Assembly: GCF_001654455.1 (NCBI RefSeq)
Contig: NZ_CP015772.1
Span: 5,208,001 to 5,272,000 of the forward strand
DNA length: 64,000 nucleotides
Origin: Niabella ginsenosidivorans
Lineage (GTDB): Bacteria > Bacteroidota > Bacteroidia > Chitinophagales > Chitinophagaceae
Direction: 5' to 3'
Below the pieces are notes generated by a model, which made no database searches, was not told the origin of the DNA, and was given only the letters and a program-made list of their open reading frames with translations. Within the stretch, counting starts at the first letter, position 1, and each line of letters opens with the position of its first letter. The position numbers were made by a program, and so were the translations under genes. Below are positions 8,539 through 18,100 of this stretch, piece by piece.

Positions 8539-9567
8539 ATGGCTAAGACAGAAAAAACTACAGAAATGGACACAAACAATGAAAAGTTAAAGGCGCTTCG
8601 CCTTACAATGGATAAAATTGACAAGGATTACGGTAAGGGCAGTGTGATGATGATGAATGAGAAGACCGAAGTAAACCAGGAGGTGATCTCTACCGGGTCT
8701 ATCGGGCTGGATACAGCTCTTGGTATTGGCGGCCTGCCCCGTGGCCGTGTTATTGAAATCTATGGCCCTGAATCCTCTGGTAAAACAACCATTGCCACTC
8801 ATGTGATTGCGGAGGCACAGAAAAAGGGCGGTATGTGCGCCATTATTGACGCGGAGCATGCTTTTGACAGCAATTATGCAAAAAAATTAGGTGTAAATGT
8901 TGATAACCTGCTGATCTCCCAGCCGGATTATGGAGAACAGGCATTAGAAATCGCAGACCGCCTGATTCTTTCCGGTGCCCTGGACGTGGTAGTGATAGAC
9001 TCCGTGGCGGCGCTGGTTCCTAAAAGTGAGCTGGAGGGTGAAATGGGCGACAGTAAAATGGGCTTGCATGCCCGGCTGATGAGCCAGGCTTTAAGAAAGC
9101 TTACAGCAACTATTTCCAAAACCAACACGGTTTGTATTTTTATTAACCAGTTACGAGAGAAAATAGGTATCATGTTTGGCAATCCGGAAACCACAACCGG
9201 AGGTAATGCATTGAAATTCTATGCATCGGTACGTTTGGATATTCGCCGGTCTGCACAGATTAAGGATGGCGACAGCGCAATTGGTAACCGTGTAAAGGTA
9301 AAAGTGGTAAAAAATAAAGTGGCCCCTCCTTTCCGCTCAGCCGAGTTCGATATCATTTTTGGAGAAGGTATTTCCAAAACCGGGGAGATCATTGATATGG
9401 GCGTGGAACTGGCAATTCTTCAAAAAAGCGGTTCCTGGTACAGTTATAATAATGATAAATTAGGCCAGGGACGCGATGCCGTAAAATCATTGCTCTTAGA
9501 TAATCCTGAATTAGCGGCTGATATTGAAGCCCAGATCCGGGAAAAAATCCGGGAAATACAGGGATAA
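8539..9567 (+). CDS. recA: Recombinase RecA
   Basis: A 342-residue protein, the usual RecA length. Walker A is GPESSGKTT (residues about 75-83), Walker B is in [11 protein letters not shown], loop L1 has [25 protein letters not shown], and loop L2 has [20 protein letters not shown] followed by [15 protein letters not shown]. RecA forms filaments on single-stranded DNA, drives strand exchange, and activates SOS self-cleavage reactions. The ATG at 8539 is chosen over an in-frame TTG six bases upstream; a further Met at residue 11 is possible. The gene is monocistronic, with a clear terminator 24 bp after the stop. Confidence 0.97.
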   Translation: MAKTEKTTEMDTNNEKLKALRLTMDKIDKDYGKGSVMMMNEKTEVNQEVISTGSIGLDTALGIGGLPRGRVIEIYGPESSGKTTIATHVIAEAQKKGGMCAIIDAEHAFDSNYAKKLGVNVDNLLISQPDYGEQALEIADRLILSGALDVVVIDSVAALVPKSELEGEMGDSKMGLHARLMSQALRKLTATISKTNTVCIFINQLREKIGIMFGNPETTTGGNALKFYASVRLDIRRSAQIKDGDSAIGNRVKVKVVKNKVAPPFRSAEFDIIFGEGISKTGEIIDMGVELAILQKSGSWYSYNNDKLGQGRDAVKSLLLDNPELAADIEAQIREKIREIQG

Positions 9568-9590
9568 GTTTTTAAGATGGGTTAGTAAGT

Positions 9591-9626
9591 AAAGCGCTGT
9601 ACATACAAGTACGGCGCTTTTATTTT
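9591..9626 (+). terminator. Intrinsic terminator of recA
   Basis: A 12-bp stem (AAAGCGCTGTAC pairing with GTACGGCGCTTT, one G-T wobble) encloses a 6-base loop ATACAA and is followed by TATTTT. Confidence 0.85.
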
Positions 9627-9701
9627 CCGCATTGCGCAAATTATTTTCCCTTTTTTGAAAATAGTTGCTGACCATCCGGGGATATTTTTGAAAAAAAGCC
9701 C

Positions 9702-10031
9702 ATGTGTACTTTTAAAACACTCTATTACGAAGAAGACGGCTACCTGATCTTTTGCAGCGAGTGCATGCATTTTCAACTGGCCTTTCAGACATCACTGCTT
9801 ACATTAGCTGCAAGAGACCTGCATATATTGCACGCCCTGGTGAAAGAAAACTATGAATACCACTGCTTCGAACCGGTCCCTTACCGGAAAAACATTTATA
9901 TTCCTACTCCGTTGGAGGGGTATGGAATGATCCTGGATCAGGCAGAGCTTGCACAATTGTTCCATTTATTGGAAACAGCAGAGGTCAATTATAAAGCAGA
10001 AAGCCTGCTGGAACTGTTTAAAACGGCATAA
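9702..10031 (+). CDS. Small conserved Bacteroidota protein, DUF6686-like
   Basis: A 109-residue protein starting MCTFKTLYYEEDGYLIFCSEC. Paired cysteines at 'FCSECMHFQLAF' suggest a small metal-binding or structural site. The 'TLYxxxxGYxxxCxxCxHxQLAF' pattern is what I remember of the DUF6686 family, found mainly in Bacteroidota and without known function. No signal peptide or membrane segment. It sits between recA and a PLP enzyme on the same strand, 63 bp before the latter, so they could be co-transcribed. Confidence 0.6.
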   Translation: MCTFKTLYYEEDGYLIFCSECMHFQLAFQTSLLTLAARDLHILHALVKENYEYHCFEPVPYRKNIYIPTPLEGYGMILDQAELAQLFHLLETAEVNYKAESLLELFKTA

Positions 10032-10094
10032 CCGCACCATAGCATCCGCTTCCGTTTTTTGTTATTCGTTACCTTTAGCAAAAGTTGATCGATA

Positions 10095-11327
10095 ATGAGT
10101 AACCATACCCCGCAATATTTTGAAGATTTTTGTTCTGCTGCCATACACAGCATCCATGATGAAGGAAGCCTGCACAGTCACTCCATCCCGGTTTACGCAA
10201 CATCCACTTTTGTGTTTGACAGCGCAGAGCAGGGCATGAACCGCTTTGCCGGAAAAGAGCCGGGTTATATTTATTCGCGTTTTGCAAACCCTACCACTGC
10301 TGCAGCAGAAAAACTGATTGCTTCGCTGGAGGCCTTTGGTTTAAAGAACCAGGATGGACAGCCGCTTCAGCTAAAGGCCCTGCTGCATGCCAGCGGGCAG
10401 GGGGCGCTTGCTACCTTATGCTTCTCCTTACTGAAGGCAGGAGATGCGGTGCTAACCAATACAGCGCTTTATGGCGGTACGCATGAATTCTTTTCCTACC
10501 TTTTAGCAAAAGCCGGCATACAGACTTTATTTATAGACCTTACAGATAATGACGCGGTTGCTCTTGCTTTAAAACAGCACAATACGATAAAGCTGATCCA
10601 TATTGAGTCTCCTGCCAACCCTACCATGGAGTGTACCGATATTGAAGCTATTTGTAAGCTGGCTGCTCCATATGGGATAAAAGTAAGCATTGACAATACT
10701 TTTGCCACACCTTATTTACAACAGCCCTTTGCTTTTGGGGTGGACTTTGTGTACCATTCTGCTACCAAATTTTTGAACGGGCATGGCACCGCCATTGGTG
10801 GCGCTTTGGTAGGCAGGGATATTGATCTTATGCAGTCCACCGCCCTGAAAACGTTTAAACTGCTTGGCGCCAACAGCAATCCCTTTGATGCATTCCTGCT
10901 TATTAATGGTATCAAAACACTGCCCCTGAGAATGCGGCAGCACAGTGAAAATGCCCGCAAGGTGGCTGAATGGCTGAGCAAACACCCCGCTGTAAAAAAA
11001 GTAAACTATAACGGGCTGGCTACCCACCCCCATTACGCCTTAAGCAAAAAACAAATGCGTTATCCCGGCGCAGTAATGAGCTTTGAACTGAAAAACGGGC
11101 TGGAAGCCGGTAAACGATTCATCAACCGGCTGCAAATGTGTACCCGTGCCGTTTCCCTGGGAACGGTTGATACGCTTATTTCTCACCCGGCGTCCATGTC
11201 GCACGCAATTATGCAGCCGGAGGAGCGCCTCAAAGCCGGTGTTACAGACGGGCTCATCAGGATGAGCGTGGGCATTGAAGCGGTTGAGGATATTTTAAAA
11301 GATCTGGAACAGGCGCTGGCACTGTAA
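10095..11327 (+). CDS. Cys/Met metabolism PLP-dependent enzyme (trans-sulfuration family)
   Basis: A 410-residue fold-type I PLP enzyme. Signatures: PGYIYSRFANPTTAAAEK (residues about 54-71), ASGQGALATL with the cofactor phosphate loop, NTALYGGTHEFF, SPANPTMECTDI, the Asp/Thr of 'SIDNTFATPYLQ', the Schiff-base Lys in SATKFLNGHGTAIGG (about 217-231), and a C-terminal 'SLGTVDTLISHPASMSHA'. The family contains cystathionine gamma-synthase, cystathionine lyases, O-acetylhomoserine sulfhydrylase and methionine gamma-lyase. The SHPASMSHA ending occurs in several of these, so the exact reaction cannot be fixed from sequence alone. It is cytoplasmic. Confidence 0.85.
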   Translation: MSNHTPQYFEDFCSAAIHSIHDEGSLHSHSIPVYATSTFVFDSAEQGMNRFAGKEPGYIYSRFANPTTAAAEKLIASLEAFGLKNQDGQPLQLKALLHASGQGALATLCFSLLKAGDAVLTNTALYGGTHEFFSYLLAKAGIQTLFIDLTDNDAVALALKQHNTIKLIHIESPANPTMECTDIEAICKLAAPYGIKVSIDNTFATPYLQQPFAFGVDFVYHSATKFLNGHGTAIGGALVGRDIDLMQSTALKTFKLLGANSNPFDAFLLINGIKTLPLRMRQHSENARKVAEWLSKHPAVKKVNYNGLATHPHYALSKKQMRYPGAVMSFELKNGLEAGKRFINRLQMCTRAVSLGTVDTLISHPASMSHAIMQPEERLKAGVTDGLIRMSVGIEAVEDILKDLEQALAL

Positions 11328-11492
11328 TGACATGGCATGTTTGTTGCGTTTGTAAATATCTGTATTTCAACAGACCATGAATGTAACGCTCAGATTTCAC
11401 AAGGAGATCAGGGCATACGCACATTCTCCGTTTTTTAGGGGATAGTGGTTAACTTTATAGCTGTTTGGCTATTGACCTTTATTTACAAGAAT

Positions 11493-12176
11493 ATGAAGAT
11501 TTCTAAACCCGTTGATGATATAGTAGTACGCATGCGTGAGTTTTTTACGGGCGATTCCACTCCGGAGTTTTTAAAAGAAGAGCCGTTCCGCTTAGAATTA
11601 TACAGCTATGATCAAATGAAACAGCACGGGGCAGCTGTTGCAAAATCGCATGTTGTGGTTCAGGATCACCCGTCTGATAAGGTATTGGCCAGGCTTGCGG
11701 ATAATGAAGAGGTCATAGGAAAAGTGCATGAGCTGCTGGCAGATGCGGTAAGCGCCAAGTTGCCGATTGTTCCGGCCAGTGAATGGTTCCTGGACAATTA
11801 TTACCTTATAAAAGAGCAGATTGCGCTGGGCAGAACGCATCTTCCCAAAGGATACAGCGAAACATTGCCCATACTGGCAAAAGGAAAATCAGCAGGCTTT
11901 CCACGGGTGTATGATATTGCCCTGGAACTGATCGCGCATAGCGACGGCCATATCAGCCTTCCAAGCCTTTCTGCATTTATAGAATCCTACCAGACTGTTA
12001 CTAAATTAACACTGGGCGAGCTGTGGGCCATACCCATTATGCTGCGCCTGGCAATCATTGAAAATATCCGGCGGATAGGATCACGCCTGGCACTGGACCG
12101 GCTGGATAAGAACGTAGCTATTTACTGGGCAGACCAACTGCTGGAAACGGCGCAAAAAAACCCAAGGACATCATAA
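11493..12176 (+). CDS. NdvB-type cyclic beta-1,2-glucan synthase, N-terminal fragment before a frameshift
   Basis: A 227-residue reading frame that matches the beginning of NdvB/ChvB-type giant synthases: 'FRLELYSYDQMKQHG', 'PASEWFLDNYYLIKEQI', 'GYSETLPILAKGKSAGFPRVYDIALELIAHSDG', and 'LTLGELWAIPIMLRLAIIENIRRI'. In the family this segment is continuous with the rest of the enzyme. Here it ends ...AQKNPRTS at TAA 12174, just after an A7 run (12154-12160). Moving to the -1 frame in that run joins it to the next gene without a stop ('AQKK-PKDIIIVIAEMAKSHL'). The start ATG 11493 is chosen because upstream in-frame codons encode an unrelated hydrophobic stretch. It may be a broken gene, a phase-variable or frameshifted one, or a sequencing error. 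Confidence 0.8.
   Translation: MKISKPVDDIVVRMREFFTGDSTPEFLKEEPFRLELYSYDQMKQHGAAVAKSHVVVQDHPSDKVLARLADNEEVIGKVHELLADAVSAKLPIVPASEWFLDNYYLIKEQIALGRTHLPKGYSETLPILAKGKSAGFPRVYDIALELIAHSDGHISLPSLSAFIESYQTVTKLTLGELWAIPIMLRLAIIENIRRIGSRLALDRLDKNVAIYWADQLLETAQKNPRTS
12154..12161 (+). other. A7 tract with -1 slippery heptamer joining the two NdvB reading frames
   Basis: In the upstream frame the codons read CAA AAA AAC, giving an exact A AAA AAC heptamer at 12155-12161. A -1 shift here enters the frame of the downstream 2660-residue gene, and the zero-frame stop follows 13 bp later. I see no strong downstream stimulatory hairpin, only a weak GACA/TGTC pair. Confidence 0.7.
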
Positions 12177-12190
12177 TTGTCATTGCGGAA

Positions 12191-15100
12191 ATGGCAAAGT
12201 CCCATCTGAACCTGGATAGTGCCTTTGTTGCGGAATTTATACGTCGCCTGCAGGGAAAAGGGCAGGGGCTGGGAATGCCTTTAACATGGCTGGAAGACCG
12301 GTTGGTGGAAGCCGGAACTTCTTCTATTGAACTGGTCAGTATTGAAAACCAGAAACAAGCTTCTGACCAGGTTTCCATAAGGAACTCCGTTGAAAGCATC
12401 CGTCTTATAAAAAGTACCGACTGGCGGAAATTTGTTGAAAGTGTCAGCGCCGTGGAAAAAATCCTCCGTACAGATATTGACGGAATATATGAACAAATGG
12501 ATTTTACCACAAGAGACCGCTACCGGCATGTTGTTGAGTGGATCGGTAAGTACAGCCGCTATGAGGAATACCAGGTAGCGCAGATGGCCATTGACCTTGC
12601 AAAAGAAAGCGCTGAAAAGAACGAAGCGCCCCGGAAACATCATGTAGGCTATTACCTTGTTCATGAGAGCGGGCAGAAAGTGCTGATAAAAAAATCGGAG
12701 ATGCGCATAACTGCCAGTCACCGGTTTAAGAAGATCTTAAAATATAACCGCCTGTTATCTTATGTGGGCTCGGCCATTATCATTACCCTTTTGCTGAACA
12801 GTTGGGTTGGCATACACGCCTGGCAGCATGGGGCACATTCCTGGTGGGCTGCTGCTTTGGGAGCGGCCGGTTTTATTGCTTTAAGCCAGGCTATCATTAT
12901 CCTGGTCAACTGGATCTCTACCATAATTGTACACCCCAGGCCATTGCCTAAAATGGATTTTTCTGAAGGCATCCCGGAGTCGTACAGTACATTGATAGCG
13001 GTACCCAGCATGCTTACCAATATACATGGCATTGATGAACTGGTGGAAGAGCTGGAGGTCCGTTACCTGGCAAATCTTGAAGACAACCTGTATTTTGCCC
13101 TTGTAACCGATTTTTCAGATGCGCCGCAGGAACATATGCCACAGGACGAGCAGTTGGTAACCCATGCAAAAAAACTGATAGAAGACCTGAATGCGCGTTA
13201 TGTAAGGGAAGCCGGTACAGGCAGTAAATTTTTTCTGTTTCACCGCCCAAGAAAATGGAACGCAGGTGAAAATGTATGGATGGGACTGGAAAGGAAACGG
13301 GGCAAGCTGGCAGAGCTCAATAGCTTTTTAAGGAAAACAGGCCACGATGATTTTTCAGAAATTGTTGGCGACACTTCTTCTTTGAATAATATCAAATATA
13401 TTATTACACTGGATGCTGACACCCAGCTTCCGAGGGAAGCTGCCTGGAAACTGATCGCCGCCATGGCGCATCCTTTAAACCAGCCGGTAATCAGCAAACA
13501 CGGCACAAGGGTTATTGACGGGTACGGAATTTTACAACCCCGGGCTTCGGTAACCATTCCCAAAACCAACAGCAGCTACTATGCTAAAATGCATAGCAAT
13601 GATTCAGGGCTGGACCCTTATACCCAACTGGTTTCAGATGTTTACCAGGATCTTTTTTCCGAAGGCTCTTTTGTAGGAAAAGGCATTTATGATATCGATG
13701 TTTTTGAACAGGTGCTGGGCAATGCATTTCCGCCCAACCGCATCTTAAGCCACGACCTGCTGGAAGGTTCTTATGTGCGCTCCGGTCTCCTGACAGATGT
13801 GGAGTTGTTTGAAGATTACCCCGAAACCTACTGGGCAGACATCAGCCGGCGCCACCGCTGGATAAGAGGCGACTGGCAGATCGCCAGTTGGGGCACGCCG
13901 ATAGTGCCGGGAAGAGAGAATAAGCTTAAACGGAACTTTATTTCCAGCCTTTCGCGCTGGAAGATATGGGACAACCTGCGCAGGAGCCTGGTACAGCCCG
14001 CAACAGTGCTGTTCCTGATCATCGGGTGGGCATTTGTGCCACAACCTCAGCTATGGACACTTTTACTGGTTGCCGCATGGCTACTTCCTCTGGCAGCAAC
14101 AACCTTATGGCAACTATTGCACCGCCCGGAAAGCATGAGTTACAGAGCTCACCTCGGTGAAGTAAAAGATCATATAACATCGGGGTTAATACATCTTATT
14201 TTTAGTGTTGCCTGTCTCCCGTTTGAGGCAGTGAAAAACCTGGATGCCATCCTGCGTTCCAACTGGCGCATGCTTTTATCACACCGGAAATTACTGCAGT
14301 GGACCCCTTCAAAAGTATCCGGTAAAAAGAAAAAGAACCTGGCCGAAGCCTATCTTTATATGTGGCCCTCTGTACTTATTCCGGGGGGAATCATCGTTCT
14401 GCTGTTCTTTTTTAAGGTACATGCACTTGCGGTTGCCGCGCCGATCCTGGTTTTATGGCTGTTTGGCCCTGCTATTGCGTGGTGGGTAAGCAAGCCTGCT
14501 GAACGGAAAATAACAGAGCTTTCTTTAAAGAATCGCACCACCCTGCGCTTTTATGCCCGTAAAACCTGGGCTTATTTTGAAGACTTTGTTATAGCCGCAG
14601 ATAACTGGCTGCCGCCGGACAACTATCAGGAGCAGCCAATAACATCTCTGGCCCACAGGACCTCACCAACAAATATAGGACTGGCGTTATTGTCCAATTT
14701 ATCTGCATACGATTTTGGCTATTTATCACCGCAGAAATTAATAGAAAGAACCGGGAACACATTTAAGACCCTTGCGTTAATGGAGCGTTACAGAGGGCAT
14801 TTTTATAACTGGTACGATACGATGTCATTGGTGCCCCTGTATCCCAAATACATTTCTATGGTAGACAGTGGCAATTTTGTAGCCGGCCTGATAGTATTAA
14901 AGCAGGGATTGGACGAATTACAAAATGAAAAAATCCTTACGGTACAACATATGGCAGGCTTACAGGATACGCTGTCCGTTATCAAAAGCACGGTCGATAA
15001 AAAGAATGTGCCTTCCATAGAGGAAATGGAGTCCATCATCTATCCTTTGCAGGAACAGGCAGCCTTTTCGATTCCAAAAGTTTTTACGGCGTTCAGGCAA

Positions 15101-18100
15101 CTTGCCGAGAAGACCAGGGCGCTCCAAACAGCAAAAGACATCAGCGAAAGCACAGAAGCCACAGAATGGGTCAATCGTTTTGAGAACCAGCTGCAGGACC
15201 TTCGGGATTGTATGGAACAATTTTGCGGGTGGGCGCACCAGTTGCCGCTTCCGGATAAATTCAGCATGCTAAGGGTGCTTGAAACCTTTCCGTCATTTAA
15301 GGAACTGCTGAACTATGAAAGAACAATCCCGCAGCTGATCAGTGAATACACGGGACTGACGAATGAAGAACAGGAGCTCCTGAACCCCTTGTTGGAGGCG
15401 GTACAAACAGCTGCAGCCAATGCAAAAGCATTCTTGTCTGTAGTTGTGCAGCAGCAGAATGACTGTCAGGAATTTGCTGCTATTGATTATAGTTTCCTTT
15501 ACAATAAAACGCAAAACCTGTTTCATATTGGCTATAATGTTAGCGAAGATGTAGCAGATAAGAGCTTTTACGATATGCTGGCTTCAGAAGCAAGACTGGG
15601 CATTTATGCTGCCATTGCGCAGGGAAAGATCCCTCAGGCTGCATGGTTTTCTCTGGGCCGGCTGGTAACCAACCTGGGCAGTGATCCTGTATTGCTTTCC
15701 TGGAGCGGCTCCATGTTTGAATACCTGATGCCGCAGATGCTGATGCCGGTATATGAAAACACCCTGCTGGAACGCACCAGTAAAGGTGCTGTACGCAACC
15801 AGATCAGTTACGGCAATAAGAATAATGTGCCCTGGGGCATTTCAGAGTCGGGTTATAACCTGGTAGATACCAGCCTGCATTACCAGTATCAATCCTTTGG
15901 TGTACCAGGGTTGGGATTGAAAAGAGGCCTGGCCAATGACCTGGTCATTGCGCCGTATGCAACGGCAATGGCCTTAATGGTAGATCCGTCTGTTGCATTC
16001 GACAACCTGAGAACGCTTTCCCAGAAAGGGTTTGAAGGAAAGTACGGCTTTTATGAAGCCATTGACTATACGCCTTCAAGAATGCCCCGCGGCCAGTCGC
16101 ATGCTATAATAAAATCATTTATGGTGCATCACCTGGGCATGAGCTTCCTTTCCTTTGCCTATGTGCTGCTCGATAAAAAAATGCAGGAGCGTTTTCAGCG
16201 GGATCCGCAGTTCCAGTCGGCGCTCCTCCTGCTACAGGAAAAAGCGCCGCGCACCACTAATTTCTATTCCCATACAGAAGAAGAGGGCGACCGTCAAACG
16301 ATCTCTCATGAATCGCATATGAGAGTATTGACAACGCCAAACACCCCGGTGCCTGAGGTACAACTATTATCCAACGGCAGGTACTGTCTGGTGATATCCA
16401 ATAGCGGCGGTGGATACAGCCGGTGGAAGAATATTGCCTTATACCGGTGGAGAGAGGATAGCACGCTGGACAACTGGGGCGTTTTTTGCTATATTAAAGA
16501 TCTGCAGACCGGTGAGTTCTGGTCAAATACCTATCAGCCCACGCTGAAAAAGAGTAAAACATATGAGACCATTTTCTCACAGGGGCATGTGGAATTCCGC
16601 CGCACTGATGGGCCTATTGAAACAAAAACAGACGTGGTGGTATCTCCGGAAGATGACGTGGAGATCCGGCGCATAACCATTGCCAACCGCTCCTCTTCTG
16701 TAAAAACAATTGAAGTCACCAGCTATTGTGAGGTAGTGATCACGGATCAGGCAGCCGATGAAGCCCACCCGGCATTCAGCAACCTGTTTGTACAAACCGC
16801 TATAGAGGAAAATCAGAACGCCATCCTTTGTTCACGCAGGCCAAGAGCAAAGAACGAAACGCCTCCATGGATGTTCCATACTTTGATCTTACAGGGCACA
16901 AAATCCGAGGAGATCTCTTATGAAACCGACCGGATGCGGTTTATCGGCCGCGGCCAATCGATAGCTAATCCTGCAGCACTGCAGCAAAACGGCGTTTTAT
17001 CCGGCACACAGGGCTCCGTTCTGGACCCTATTGCATCCGTACGCTATAAGATCACTTTAAAGCCCAGGCAATACGTTACGGTTGACCTGATGCTGGGCAT
17101 TGCAGAATCAAAAGAGCAATGTGCCGGCCTGCTGATGAAATACCAGGATCGTTATATCCGTAACCGCGTATTTGAACTGGCATGGACGCATAGCCAGGTT
17201 TTGCTGCATCAGATCAATGCCACAGAGGTAGAGGCGCAATTGTACAACTCCATTGCAGGCTCTATTATTTATGCCAATAGTAATTTCCGTGCAGCTCCTT
17301 CTGTAATAGAAAGCAACCTGAAAGGGCAATCCGGGTTATGGAGTTATGCTATATCAGGAGACCTGCCCATTGTATTAGTGCGCGTAAAGGATAGTGATAA
17401 TATTGATTTGGTAAAACAATTGATAAAAGCGCATTCCTATTGGGCTTTAAAAGGTTTAAAGGTGGATCTTGTTATCTGGAACGACGATTTTGGCTCTTAT
17501 CGCCAGGTCTTCCACGATCAGATCATTGGTTTTATTACTGCCACAAGCGGCGGTGTGTTAGACCAGCCCGGCGGTATCTTTGTCCGTGCCGGAGACCAGA
17601 TCTCCAATGAAGACCGCATCCTGTTCCAAACCGTGGCCCGCTTAATCTTTGACGATGAGAAAGGTACATTGGCAGAACAGGTGCTGAAGAAGAAATCGCC
17701 CAAAGGACTGCCGGCAGCATTTACAGCCCAGCCACAGGATTTTGAAACTGATCCTTCAAAAACCGTCACCCTTCCGGATGGCTTATTGTTCAATAATGGT
17801 ACCGGCGGGTTTACACAGGATGGAAAAGAATATATTTTAATAACAGACCAGCAAAGAAAATCTCCGGCCCCGTGGTGCAATATCATCGCAAACAGGGAGG
17901 TAGGCTCCATGCTCTCAGAAAGCGGATCTGCCTATACCTGGGTAGAGAATGCCCAGTCCTTTCGGTTAACGCCCTGGCAAAACGATCCGGTATCTGATAA
18001 ATGTGGCGAGGCCTGGTATATCCGCGACGAAGAATCGGGCACATTCTGGTCTCCCACACCATTGCCCAAACCGGGAAGAAATGCTTATATAACAAGGCAT

